64,000 bases of DNA from Eriocheir sinensis (lineage: Eukaryota; Arthropoda; Malacostraca; Decapoda; Varunidae), in the NCBI RefSeq assembly GCF_024679095.1, contig NC_066517.1, positions 1,689,607 to 1,753,606 on the forward strand, in the 5' to 3' direction. Within the stretch, counting starts at the first letter, position 1; each line of letters opens with the position of its first letter. The position numbers and the translations under genes were made by a program. The notes under the pieces are model-generated. The model had not been told where the DNA came from. It made no database searches and worked only from the letters and a program-made list of their open reading frames with translations. Below, piece by piece: positions 1 through 13,037 of the stretch.

Positions 1-108
1 CACTCGGCGGTGGCTGAAAAATCCCAGCTTGGTGGCACCAGTCGGGGATTTAACTCGCGTCCTCCTGAACGCGGGGCCGTCTTGATATATGTTCAGCCAC
101 CGCCTACC
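1..108 (-). mobile_element. SINE-A fragment (tRNA-like head), cut by window edge
   Basis: Read on the minus strand this matches the head of the SINE at 661-1020: it has the GGCGGTGGCTGA start, the GCGTTCAGGAGGACGCGAG hairpin with a degenerate B box, and the CCACCAAGCTGGGATTTTTC segment followed by GCCGAGTG. The body would lie outside the window. It forms an inverted pair with the copy at 661. Confidence 0.75.
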
Positions 109-660
109 TACCTGCCTAAGTTAGGTTACGTTAGGTAAGATAAGATAAGATAAGATAAGATAAGATAAGATAAGATAAGATAAGATAAGATAAGATAAGA
201 TAAGATAAGATAAGATAAGATAAGATAAGATAAGATAAGATAAGGTAAGGTATGGTAAGGTTAGTTTAGTTTAGTTTGGATCATTTGGGGATAGATTAGG
301 ATAAGTTAGGTATTATTAGGATAGGTAAGGTAAGATAAGGTTCGGTTAGGATTGGCTAGGTTAGGTAAGGTAATTTCAGGTTTGATTAGGTTAAGTAAGG
401 GTAGGTTAAATTAGGTTAGTCTTGTTTATGTTAGTATAGGCTAGGTAAAGTAAGGTAAGGTAAGGTAATGATAGGATAGGTTAGATTAGGTTATATAAAG
501 TTGGGATAGGTCAGGTAGGGTTAGGTTATGTTAGGATAGATTAGGTAAAGCTAAGTTAGGTTAGATAAGGTAAGGGTTGGCTAGTTTAGGTTACAATAGA
601 TTAGGTAAGGTAAAGTTAGGTTGTTAGGTAAGGTAGGGTTAGTTCCGGTTAAGTTAGGGG
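109..660. repeat. Degenerate TTAGG-like repeat with (TAAGA)n core
   Basis: About 550 bases made of pentamers such as TTAGG, TAAGG and TAAGA. A nearly pure (AAGAT)n block lies at about 137-246, and degenerate GGTTA/GGTAA units follow. TTAGG is the arthropod telomere unit, so this looks like decayed interstitial telomere-type repeat or a related pentanucleotide satellite. It sits between two inverted SINE-A copies. No gene is seen. Confidence 0.75.
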
Positions 661-1020
661 AGGCGGTGGCTTAGTCGTCAGAGTAACAGCACCGCGTTCA
701 GGAGAACGCGAGTTCAATCCCCGACCGGTGCCACCAAGCTGGGATTTTTCAGCCGCCGCCGAGTGGCTTAAAACTACCCACATGCTGTCGAGAAGACCAC
801 CTATCAACCCGGACTCTAGATTCTAGGATTAAAGATGAGCCCCGGGAGGGCAGCATGAGCCAATGCAAGATGGCGCCACTATAAACACTCGCCTGCGCCA
901 GAGCGGGCTGGGCCGACCATCAGGCCCCACCAGGAAGAAGCCTTGGGCCGACCATCAGGCCCCACCGGGAAGAAGCCTACCGGCGCTATAGGCCGCGACG
1001 TAAAAAAAAAAAAAAAAAAA
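661..1020 (+). mobile_element. SINE-A copy, full length with poly(A) tail
   Basis: A tRNA-derived short interspersed element. The head carries a pol III A-box-like segment (TGGCTTAGTCGTCAGAG) and a B-box-like segment (GAGTTCAATCC). A conserved body follows, with CCGAGTGGCTTAAAACTACC, CAACCCGGACTCTAGA and AGCATGAGCCAATGCAAGAT, ending in a roughly 34-bp direct duplication built on GGGCCGACCATCAGGCCCC. The tail is A19 at 1002-1020. The same body occurs at 6240-6345 and 8290-8570, which defines the family. Non-coding; mobilised by LINE machinery. Confidence 0.85.
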
Positions 1021-1190
1021 GTCGGGTAGGGTTAGGTAGATTAGGTTATATTAGGTAAGGTTAGGTTAGATTAGGTTTGGATAGGTTAGGTTAGGTTAGA
1101 TTAGGGTAGGGTAGGTCAGTTAAGGATAGGTTAAATTAGGTTAGGATACCTTATGAAAGGTTAGGTTTGGTTAACTAAGATCTGGTTAGG
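1021..1190. repeat. Degenerate TTAGG-like repeat
   Basis: GGTTAGGTTAGATTAGG-type units directly after the SINE poly(A) tail. The same class of repeat lies on the other side of the SINE, so the SINE probably inserted into this tract. Confidence 0.7.
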
Positions 1191-1447
1191 TCTGCCCCGC
1201 GAGGATTCCAACCCTGAACCAGACAAAGCCGTAGGTAATGGCCGTGGGTGGAGGATGGAAAGAGCAAGCGGACAGTAACTAGATCCGCTGGGAGAACGTC
1301 TGGCGCGGCGGCGGGAACACATTGCGCTTTTTTTTTCTCTTTTTTTTCTCTGGGCAATTACTAAAACACACCTTCATCGAATTTAGCGACAATAAACTAC
1401 TTTGACACATATTTCCCCCCTCTTCCCAACGATGCATATACGTATAC
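1191..1447. other. Anonymous unique sequence
   Basis: Mixed sequence with a T-rich stretch at about 1327-1350. I see no convincing coding region, RNA gene or repeat here. Confidence 0.4.
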
Positions 1448-1521
1448 ATTTTTTTTTTTTTTTTTTTTTTTTACAGCTAAGGAGACAGTTCAAGGGCGTA
1501 AAGAAAAATATAAAAGCCTGC
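1448..1521 (-). mobile_element. LINE-Jk 3' tail fragment
   Basis: A T run followed by ACAGCTAAGGAGACAGTTC and AAGGGCGTAAAG. On the minus strand this resembles the 3' end of LINE-Jk (CTTGAGCTGCCTCC, then TTGTAAAAA) seen at 35030 and 45715. It is a very short, 5'-truncated insertion, and similarity is only moderate. Confidence 0.5.
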
Positions 1522-1580
1522 CTCCCCATGTCGCAGAAACCCCAAGAGAAACACTGTCGTCCAATATTCATAGTTGCTGG

Positions 1581-2013
<433 letters not shown>

Positions 2014-3461
2014 TACATCCCTAACGCCACCAAGTCTGTCCTTATTGTCAAACCTGAACATTATGACCATGCCGCAGAAACTTTTAGAGGAAGTGGCGTC
2101 ATTGTGACAAAAGACGGACAACGACACTTAGGTGCAGTGATCGGGACAGAGGTATATAAGAAGGAGTACGTGGGAGACAAAGTAGCTGAATGGGTGAAGG
2201 AAATAGAAGCTTTGTCTGCCATTGCCAAGACTGAGCCACACGCTGCCTATTCAGCGTACACCCACGGCATCCAACATCGGTGGACGTTCCTGATGCGCAC
2301 CATCCCCGGCATCAGTCCACCTCCGACCATTGAAAATGCCGTCAAGAATGTATTCTTGCCGTCGCTGGTGAAATATCATGCTTTGGGGGAGGAAGAGAGG
2401 GATATGCTAGCACTTCTCCCAAGACTGGGTGGGATGGGGATCACCAACCCTGAGAAGCTGGCAGATAAGGAGAACCAAAACTCCATCAGCCTTACCAGGT
2501 CATAATCAACAGGATCATCGCTCAGGAGGCAGAGGGCGAGATAGACCAAACAGAAATAAGAGGTATTAAAAGAAAAATCTCAGAAGAAAGGCAACAGGCC
2601 CAAAAAGACGAGCTGGACCGTCTTACACACCACCTGTCCACAGAAATGGGTAGAAAAATACACACAGCACAGGAGGCAGGCGCCTCTAGCTGGCTAACGT
2701 CATTACCAATCAGAATAAAGGGCTTCGGCCTCAACAAACAAGAATTTGTCGACGCCATTGCTCTGAGATATGGCTGGCCGATTGAGGGACTGCCTGATCT
2801 CTGTGGATGTGGATCACCAAATGATGTCACCCACACCATGACATGTAAAAAAGGAGGCTTCGTCTGTATTCGACACGATGAAATGAGGGATCTGACAGCC
2901 AGCATGCTCGGGGAGGTATGCCAAGACGTCACTACCGAGCCGGCACTGCTTCCCCTGGACGGCGAACACCTTCGGTACAGGACGGCCAATACCTCACAGG
3001 AGGCACGGGTTGATGTAAGTGCCCGCGGATTCTGGGTGTGCGGACAGCGGGCGTTCATGGACATCCGCATATTCGACCCGATGGCTGCCTGTCACCGTGA
3101 GCTGCCCCTGCAGGCCGCCCATCACAGGAACGAGCAGGAGAAGACAAGGGCATACGGTGAAATAATCCAACATGTGGATCAGGGCAGCTTCACCCCCCTC
3201 AACTTCACCACATCCGGCGGGATGGGTCCCAGGGCCCAATGCTTCTACGCATTCCTCGCGGAATTAATCTCAGAAAAGAAGCATCAGCCAAGGAGCCACG
3301 TTGTCGCCTGGATGAGGTGTTGCCTCTCGTTCTCCCTGCTCAGGTCGGCCATCCTATGTCTCAGGGGCACCAGACACTCTGGCCCAAAAGCCACCAACAT
3401 CTCCAATATGGACTATGAAGCCACAGTGGTGGAAAGTGACATTAGGGTGGGTCGGGAGTGA
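2014..3461 (+). pseudogene. Retroelement pol C-terminal remnant, zinc finger plus REL-like endonuclease
   Basis: The 3' part of a reverse-transcriptase polyprotein. The first frame (2014-2502) covers the post-RT region, with YIPNATKS, GQRHLGAVIGTE, HGIQHRWTFLMRTIPGI and LPRLGGMGI. A frameshift near 2495-2510 leads to a second frame ending at 3461. That frame has a C-x-C...H...C zinc-finger-like motif (CGCGSPNDVTHTMTC), then conserved segments RHDEMRDLTAS, ARVDVSARGFW and AFMDIRIFDP that resemble the PD-(D/E)XK restriction-like endonuclease of early-branching non-LTR retrotransposons. The RT core with its catalytic FADD box is missing; the copy starts just after it, flush with (TAG)n. I recall close relatives in cnidarian and sponge genomes. 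Family assignment is tentative; retroelement origin is firm. Confidence 0.8.
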
Positions 3462-3647
3462 CTTGAGTAGGGAAGGAAAGGGGGATCTGGACGTAATAGA
3501 TGATAGGTGATTTAGTGCTAGGTAGTATTAGTGATATGGTTGGATGCCACAGTCATTAGCGAACAGAGCTGGGGCTAATGACCTCCAAGCTATGGAGCCC
3601 TCCATGATTACGTGTCGGGAAAATAAACATGGGTGGAGGTATCATTT
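3462..3647 (+). other. Probable 3' UTR of the pol remnant
   Basis: Non-coding sequence after the stop codon and before a second (TAG)n tract. It includes ATGGTTGGATGCCACAGTC and CTATGGAGCCCTCCATGA. It is inferred to be the element's 3' UTR because no other boundary is visible before the microsatellite. Confidence 0.45.
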
Positions 3648-3649
3648 AT

Positions 3650-3681
<32 letters not shown>

Positions 3682-3697
3682 TGTAGGGTTAGTGGTG

Positions 3698-3749
<52 letters not shown>

Positions 3750-3763
3750 TAATAGTAGTAGTA
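3648..3763. repeat. (TAG)n microsatellite, interrupted by GGT
   Basis: TAG repeats with a TTGTAGGGTTAGTGGTGGTGG interruption. The motif is the same as in the tract at 1611-2013, on the other side of the retroelement remnant. Confidence 0.95.
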
Positions 3764-5285
<1,522 letters not shown>

Positions 5286-5940
5286 AAGGAGATGGGGAAG
5301 AGGTGGCGAAGAGGAGGAGGCGAGGAAGAAGAGGAGGCGAAGAGGAGGAGGCGAGGAGAAGAGGTGGCGAAGAGGAGGAGGCGAGGAAGAAGAGGTGGCG
5401 AAGAGGAGGAGGCGAGGAAGAAGAGGAGGCGAAGAGGAGGAGGCGAGGAAGAAGCGGTGGCGAAGAGGAGGAGGCGAGGAAGAAGAGGTGGCGAAGAGGA
5501 GGAGGCGAGGAAGAGGAGGTGGCGAAGAGGAGGAGGCGAGGAAAAGGAGGTGGCAAAGAGGAGGAGGCGAAGAAGAGGAGGTGGCGAAGAGGAGGAGGTG
5601 AGGAAGAGGAGGTGGCGAAGAGGAGGAGGCGAGGAAGAAGAGGTAGCGAAGAGGAGGAGGCGAAGAAGAGGAGGTGGCGAAGAGGAGGAGGCGAGGAAGA
5701 GGAGGTGGCGAAGAAGAGGAGGCGAGGAAGAGGAGGTGGCGAAGAGGAGGAGGCGAGGAAGAGGAGGTGGCGAAGAGGAGGAGGCGAGGAAGAGGAGGTG
5801 GCGAAGAGGAGGAGGCGAGGAAGAGGAGGTGGCGAAGAGGAGAAGGCGAGGAGGTGGCGAAGAGGAGGAGGAGGAAGAGGAGGAAGAGAGGAGGAGGAGG
5901 AGGAAGAAGAGGTGGCGAAGAGGAGGAGGAGGCGAATAGG
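5286..5940. repeat. 31-bp GA-rich minisatellite
   Basis: Tandem units reading roughly GAGGAGGAGGCGAGGAAG followed by AGGAGGTGGCGAA, 31 bases long and repeated about 20 times with small variants. Because 31 is one more than a multiple of three, each unit shifts frame, so all three frames give the same RRRRG/EEEE-type translation. That explains the long overlapping frames; I do not call a gene. Confidence 0.9.
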
Positions 5941-5984
5941 AGGAGGAGGAGGAGGCAAAAGAGAGGTGGACGGTCATGGTCAGG

Positions 5985-6345
5985 GGGAGACAGTGGCTGA
6001 GTGGTCAGTTTGCAGCCGCGGTGTTATGGAGGACTCACGTTCGACTCCTGCCCACCGCCACCAGCTGACGACTCACATCCACCAACCACCTCTCTTTTGA
6101 CTCTTCCTCTTCTTTGCCTCCTCCTCCTCCTCCTCTTCACCACCTCTTCTTCCTCGCCTCCTCCTCTTCCCAATCTCCTTTTGCCAATTCTTCCTCTCCT
6201 TCACCTCTTCGCCTCCTTCTCCTCCGTCTCACCGTCCAACCTTGAAGACCACCTTCAACCCGGACTCTGGCGAAACACGCAAAGGACGATCAAGATGAGC
6301 TCCGGAGGTCAGCATGGGCTAAGCAAGAATGGCGCCACTATAAAA
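5985..6345 (+). mobile_element. SINE-A copy interrupted by CT-rich insert
   Basis: The head GACAGTGGCTGAGTGGTCAG with B-box-like CGTTCGACTCCTGCCC starts just after the 31-bp minisatellite. CT-rich low-complexity sequence occupies about 6097-6237. The family body then resumes: CAACCCGGACTCTGG, GATCAAGATGAGC, GGTCAGCATG and ATGGCGCCACTATAAA. The usual 3' portion is lost. The tRNA-like head differs from those of the other copies. Confidence 0.7.
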
Positions 6346-6863
<518 letters not shown>

Positions 6864-7146
6864 GAAAAGTTATCGTAGAGAAGACTAAAGACAGAAAAGT
6901 AACATGATAAAATACGAGATGGAGAGGATAATACGTATGAGGGAAGGGAGGAAGAAAGACAAAAAGCAAAGTAAAAAAAGAAGATTAAAGAGAGGACAGA
7001 ATAGTTAGCTTGGAGAAGACTGAAGAAAGAATAATAATAATAAGATGAAGAACGTAATAGACGGAGGATAAGAGGAAGGAAACAAGGAAGGAAGGAGAAA
7101 ACAAGAGTACGACAAAAAGAAGATCAAACATGAAATATGAAAGGCT

Positions 7147-7535
7147 GAAATGACGACGACGAAAAAAAAAAAAATTGAAAATGCCGGAAAATTTAAAACG
7201 ACACCAGAACTACTGAAAAATGACGACGCCGAAAAAAATGAAATAAAATGCCGGAAAATCTAAAACGACACCAGAACTACTGAAAATGACGACGCTGAAA
7301 AAATTAAATGACAATGCCTAAAAATTTAAAACAACCCCAAAACTCCACAAAAATGACGACCCCTAAAAAATTAAATGAAAATGCCGGAAAATTTAAAACG
7401 ACACCAAAACTTTAAAAATGACGAAGCCTAAAAAATTAAGTTAAAATGACGTAAAATTTAAAACGACACCAAAACTACTGAAAAAATGACGAAGCTGAAA
7501 AACTGAAATGTAAATGCCGAAAAACTTAATTGGAG
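7147..7535. repeat. About 66-bp AT-rich minisatellite, six units
   Basis: Six degenerate units, each starting ATGACGACGCC(G)AAAAAA, then AAATGCCGGAAAATTTAAAA and CGACACCAAAACTACTG. Unit starts fall at about 7148, 7222, 7286, 7353, 7418 and 7485. The spacing varies by a few bases, so it is not a coding repeat. 6862-7146 is purine-rich with nothing recognisable. Confidence 0.85.
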
Positions 7536-7689
7536 ACGCAGATGAACTGATTTACAGGCCCCGAAAAAACTGAAAATGAGGATATGAAAAAAAGAATGCA
7601 GAAAAAACGAAATGACGACGCCGATAAAAATACTGCCAAGTTTGTTTCAGCGCCGCCTCGACACCCGCAAGTTGCAGTCCAGTACAATC

Positions 7690-8155
7690 AATCAGTCGCA
7701 TACGCCGCGGTGTGCGTTGCGTCGCCCACCCTCCAACGCCAAACCCCGCCGAGCAAGTCTCCATGCAGGCGCCCTTCCCGTCCTAAGTACCCCACGGTAG
7801 AATCTGTCGACTTGCTGACGCCACGAACTTTGTGGGCGTCCCCCTGGCCTCCTTAACTCAGGGTTATCTCTTTTTCGTGAAGGCCTGGACAAAAATGGCG
7901 CTGCCTTCCAACACTTGTACACTCTATTCCCAGCTCTGAGCTCTGCTAAGCTCAAGGAGGGCATTTCCGTCGGACCTCAGATCCGAAACAACTCGGTGAG
8001 CGGCTTTTGGGCAGCGTGCCACATGCCCGCATAGCCGGAGATGGTGTTCACATACTATGTAGGTAACAGACCACCAATTACTCTTACGGAGTATTCGCTG
8101 GTTTGATAAGCCATTCCATCGACATCTCACGATTCAGTGCAGCGCAGGCATCTTA
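7690..8155 (-). pseudogene. Non-LTR retrotransposon RT C-terminus, fragment
   Basis: On the minus strand, 8130-7924 reads RLRWNGLSNQRILR-like sequence followed by HHLRLCGHVARCPKAAHRVVS. In another frame, 7964-7692 contains RDNPELRRPGGRPQSSW, RQQVDRFYRGVL and GRAPAWRLARR. These phrases are characteristic of the C-terminal tail of a LINE polyprotein in crustaceans. The two halves are joined by a frameshift plus about 90 bases of unrelated sequence. No RT catalytic motif is present, so the copy is dead. The clade is uncertain. Confidence 0.75.
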
Positions 8156-8210
8156 AAACACCCTCAGCAGCAGCCCTAAACAAGTGACCTGAAGCAACAG
8201 GGTAGGCGTA

Positions 8211-8600
8211 GGGTAGGCGGTGGCCGAACTGGTAGCGTACTGGACCCACATTCGCCGCGTGATGGACGACGCGGGTTCGAATCCTCACGCTACCACTCGG
8301 ATTTTTCAGTCACCGCCGAGTGGCTTAAAACTACCCATATGCTGTCCTGAAGACCACCCATCAACCCGGACTCTAGAGGAAGCCGTCCAGGCGAATCAAG
8401 AACGAGTTCCGGGGGGCAGCATGAGCCAATGCAAGATGGCGTCACTATAAACACTCGCCTGCGCCAGAACGGGCTGGGCCGACCATCAGGCCCCACCTGG
8501 AAGAAGCCTTGGGCCGACCATCAGGCCCCACCGGGAAGATGCCTACCGGCGCAATAGGCAACAACGTAAAATAAATAAATAAATAAATAAATAAATAAAA
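8211..8600 (+). mobile_element. SINE-A copy, full length with (AAAT)n tail
   Basis: This is the clearest member of the family. The head GTGGCCGAACTGGTAGCGTA with B box GGGTTCGAATCC is close to a tRNA. The shared body runs from CCGAGTGGCTTAAAACTACC to the duplicated GGGCCGACCATCAGGCCCC. The tail is TAAATAAATAAAT at about 8568-8600 rather than pure A. Confidence 0.88.
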
Positions 8601-8654
8601 AGTCTTCAGCGTACCGCACAGCACATCGAGCCCCCTACCCATCCTGTCTGGGTT

Positions 8655-8938
8655 GTGCTCCCTCCCCTTCCTTCCTGCTGTCCCCCTTTCCTGCCCTTCC
8701 CTTCCTTTGCCTTGCTTTGCCTTGCCTTGCCTCTCATTCCCTTTCCTTTCCCTTGCCTTTCCATTCCCTTTCCCTTCTCTTGCCTTGCCTTGCTTTGTCT
8801 TGCCTGCCTTCCTTGCCTTGCCTTGCCTTGCCTTTCATTCCCTTTCCTTTCCCTTGCCTTTCCCTTCTCTTGCCTTCCCTTGCCTTGCCTTGCCTTGCCT
8901 TGCCTTGCTTTGCCTTGCCTTGCCTTCCTTAATGTCTG
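8655..8938. repeat. (CCTTG)n degenerate pentanucleotide repeat
   Basis: CCTTG units (TGCCTTGCCTTGCC) with CCCTTTCC interruptions. Open frames on both strands are artefacts of the pentamer, which encodes a five-residue cycle in every frame. Confidence 0.92.
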
Positions 8939-8957
8939 AATCATCCTTTTCCTATCT

Positions 8958-9394
8958 GCTTTTGAATCTTCCGGTTAAGGATTGATTCAAAAGCTTTAGA
9001 TATACAGGAGAGTAAAGCTATAGGGCGGTAGTTTCAGGGATTGGAACGGTCACCCTTCTTTGGCACAGGCTGTACAAAGGCATACTTCCAGCAGGAAGGA
9101 AAGGTAGATATTGATAGGCAGAGGCGAAAGAGTTTGACCAGGCAGGGTGTCAGCACGGAAGCACAGTTTTTAAGGACAATATGAGGCACTCCATCAGGTC
9201 CATAAGCCTTCTGAGAGTTGAGGCCAGAGAGGGCATAGAAAACATCATTTGGAAAAATCTTAATAACAGGCATAAAGGAGTCAGAGGGCGGATGAGTAGG
9301 AGGAATATGCCCAGAATCGTCCAGGGTGGAGTTCTTACAGAAAGTTTGAGCGAGGATTTCAGCCTTAGAGACAGACGAGACAGCAGTGCTGTCT
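8958..9394 (-). pseudogene. LINE-Jk RT fragment
   Basis: Minus-strand translation gives STAVSSVSKAEILAQTFC, NDVFYALSGLNSQKAYGPDG, CLVKLFRLCLS and FVQPVPKKGDRSNP. This is the N-terminal part of the RT domain of the Jockey-like family that is also present at 9425, 31996, 43500 and 48095. It ends near the KAFESILNRKIQK segment. Both ends are truncated. It lies head to head with copy 1, which starts some 30 bases away. Confidence 0.88.
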
Positions 9395-9424
9395 CGGAAT
9401 AGGTAGGAATTAGGTAGGAAGACA

Positions 9425-12400
9425 CCTACCGAACGGGCGCAACCACTCCCGGTGAGGTATATATGGGAAGTGAGATGGGTGCTTAAGCCTCCAAAGACCC
9501 TTCCCATTACCTCACTAACTGTTTCACTATTGTCTCATCTACACCAGAGAGTAGTTCAGCATGCTCTCAAAAGACATATAGACTCTCTATCTACACCACA
9601 CTACATTCACACAACACACACACCTTATCCCAAAATTCAAAATGGCGTTGAACAACAATGCCTCGGAGTCCTGCCTGGTGGGTGGCTATAAATTCCCTCA
9701 GGAGGAATCCCTTCTGGCTGCCGACCTGAGAGGTGTTTTGATAACCTCAAACCTTTTTCTTATCAATTTCTGCAATATTCGCGGTCTTCGTACTAATATT
9801 CATTCTGTGGAACATCATCTCCTCCTCTAAACCTCACCTTCTTCTTCACCGAAACACAGGTTTCTGAGGCTACTGACATCGATCTCTACTCTGTTCCTCC
9901 TCCTATCTCTATCCTAAAGTTCCCTCCAAAGCTGGATGTTGCGTCTCCGTACGCAATGACATCACTTGCTCTCGTGCCCACTACCTTGACTCTCCTGAAT
10001 TGTCCACCATCTGGCTAAGACTTCACTGTCAGTCTTTTACTAAATACATATGTGCTGTTTATCTTTCAATTAATTCTACTGACTATGTCAAATTCTTTGA
10101 CTACCTGAACTCTAAAGTGGAGCACATCTTGACCCACTCTCCCTTCACTGAAATCTCCATCCTAGGAGATTTCAATGTTCACCACCAGCTTTGGCTTTCA
10201 TCCTCTTTCACTGACCAGCCTGGTGAACAAGCCTATAACTTTGCTCTCCTCAATGACCTAGAGCAGTTGGTTCAGCACCCTACACCTATTTCTGGCCGTC
10301 TTGGAGACCGGTCCAACATAATAGATCTCTTCCTTACCTCTAACCCTTCGGGTTACTCTGTCAAACTGTTCTCTCCGTTGGGCTCCTCCGATCACAACCT
10401 TATTTCTGTATCTTGTCCTATCGCTCCTGTACACCCTCAGGACCCACCGAAGAGGCGATGCTTCTGGCATTTTGCTTCAGCTCGGTGGGACGTCTTGAGG
10501 ATGTACTACTTCCGATTTCCTGTGGAATGATTACTGCTTCCAGGAGAGAGACCCCTCTGTGTATGCTCAGCGCATCACAGAGGTGATTGTCTAAGGAATG
10601 GAGGCATACATTCCACGTACTTTCTCTACTCCCCATGATAAAAAGCCTTGGTTTAATCACGCTTGTTCTCGTGCTGTCAAAGATAGAGAGGCAGCTTACA
10701 AAAGGTACCAGAGCCTTCAAACTCCCGCTAACTTTGACCTTTACATTTCAGCCCGGAATCTTGCCAAATCTATTCTTCCACTTACCAAAAACTTCTTTGT
10801 CCATAGCAAATGTCTACACCTTGCTTTCTCGAATTTTTCCAGAGACTTCTGGCAATTAGCCAAAAATATCTTCTCCAATTTCACTTCTTCCTTTTTCCCG
10901 CCTCTTCTTAACCCAGACGGCAGCACTGCCGTTTCTTCTATCTCTGAGGTTAAACTTTTCGCTCAGACTTTCTGTAACAACTCCACTCTGGACGATTATG
11001 GGCATATTCCTCTTACTCACCCCCTTTCCGACTCCTTTATGCTGCATGTTATTAAGATTCTTCCTAATGATGTTTTCTATGCCCTCTCTGGCCTCAACTC
11101 TCAGCAGGCTTATGGACTTGATATAGCGCCTCCTATTGTCCTTAAAAACTGTGCTTCCGTGCTGACACCCTGCCTGGTCAAACTCTTTCGCCTCTGCCTA
11201 TCAACATCTACCTTCCTTTCTGCTGGAAGTACGCCTTCGTACAGCCTGTGCCTAAGAAGGGTGACCGTTCCAATCCTCAAACTACCGCCCTATAGCTTTA
11301 CTTTCCTGTTCTATATAAAGCTTTAGAATCAATCTTAACCGGAAGATTCAAAAGCACCTTTCCACCTCTAACCTTCCATCTGATCGCCAGTATGGGTTCC
11401 GCAAGGCGTTCTACTGGCGATCTTCTTGTTCTGCTAATTGATTCTGGTCATCCTCTCTAGCCGTTTCGGTGAAACCTTCTCAGTTGCGCTAGACAAATCG
11501 AAGGCCTTCGATAGAGTCTGGCACAAGTCTTTGCTTTCCAAACTGCCCTCTTTCTGATTCTCTCCTTCTCTCTGTTCCTTTATCTCCAGTTTCATTTCCG
11601 GCCGTTCTATCTCTGCCGTGGTAGACGGTCACTGTTCTTCTCCTAAACCTATTAACAGTGGTGTTCCACAGGGCTCTGTCCTATCACCCACTCTCTTCCT
11701 GTTATTCATCAATGATCTTCTTTCCATAACAAACTGTCCTATCCACGCATACGCTGATGACTCCCTCTGCATTATTCAGCTTCTTTCAACAGAAGACCCT
11801 CTCAACAGGAATTACATGACTCCAAGCTGGTAGCTGCAGAACGCTTAACCTCAGACCTTACTATCATTTCCGATTGGGGTAAAAGGAACCTCGTGTCCTT
11901 CAATGCCTCAAAAACTCAATTTCTCCACCTATCAACTCGACACAATCTTCCAAACACCTATCCCTATTCTTCGACAACACTCAGCTGTAACCATCTTCAA
12001 CACTAAACATCCTCGGTCTATCCTTAACTCTAAATCTTAACTGGAAACTTCACATCTCGTCTCTCACTAAATCAGCTTCCTCGAGGCTGGGGGTTTTGTA
12101 TCGTCTCCGCCACTTCTTCTCCCCAGCGCAGTTGCTATCCATATACAGGGGCATTGTCCACCCTCATAATTTTTATGGAGTATGCATCTCACGTGTGGGG
12201 GGCTCCACTCACACAGCTCTCTTGGACAGAGTGAAGTCTAAGTCTCTTCGTCTCATCAGCTCTCCTCCTCTTACTGATAGGCTTGGGGCGGTTAATTTAT
12301 GCGCCATGTTGCCTCTCTGTCTATCTTCTATCGATATTTTCACGCTGACGGCTCTTTGAACTTGCTAACTGCATGCCACCCTCCCGCGGCCCTGCTGCAC

Positions 12401-12715
12401 GCGACTTTCTACCATGCTCATCCCTATACTGTCCAAACCCTTATGCAAGAGTTAACCAGGATCTTCACGCTTTCATCCCTCACGCTGGTAATCTCTGGAA
12501 CAATCTTCCTTCTTCTGTATTTCCTCCTGCCTAAGACTTGAACTCTTTCAAGAGAAGGGTATCTGGACACCTCTCCTCCCGAAATTGACCTAGCTTTAGG
12601 CCACCTCTTTGGATTATTTTTATGAGCAGCGAGAAGCGGCTTTATTTTATTATTGTTTACTTTTTGTGTGTGCCCTTGATCTGTCTCCTTGTTGTAAAAA
12701 ATCCAGCCCCCTTCA
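9425..12715 (+). mobile_element. LINE-Jk copy 1: near full-length Jockey-like non-LTR retrotransposon
   Basis: This is the longest copy of the family. A 5' UTR-like leader (about 9425-9640) precedes a reading frame starting MALNNNASESCLVGGYKF. The apurinic-type endonuclease region follows, with FLINFCNIRGLR at 9760, [12 protein letters not shown] at 10170 and [12 protein letters not shown] at 10380. The RT spans about 10600-12590, with GVPQGSVLSPTLFLLFINDL (11653) and the catalytic YADDS box (11745). The C-terminus includes FFSPAQLLSIYRG. At least six frameshifts or stops break it. The 3' UTR ends TTGTAAAAAA at about 12710. A DNA transposon lies 120 bases downstream. Confidence 0.9.
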
Positions 12716-12829
12716 AGGCAAATTTAGACCCCGTATCAAGCACCTCCTACAGACTAACCTCATTCCATTTTCTTTAACTTGAATTTCCTCTCACTACTTT
12801 AAAAAAAGGTACCAAATGGATGACTGAAA

Positions 12830-12837
12830 AATGGTTG
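12830..12837 (+). repeat. Target site duplication, left (8 bp)
   Basis: AATGGTTG immediately outside the left TIR matches AATGGGTG at 16433-16440 with one mismatch. An 8-bp duplication fits the Merlin superfamily. Confidence 0.75.
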
Positions 12838-13037
12838 GGTGCTACTTTGGTTTGTTATCTATAAGAAAAAAATATCTACACCGTACTTTGGCTTGTTATC
12901 TACAAGGAAAAGTATCTACACCGTTGATATTTTACTTTGTAATGATATCTACATGGTAAAACATAATAAAACATTTTTTTTATTAAAATATTATATCGGT
13001 AAACATCACATATATCAGCTAAAATGCTAAATGTATG

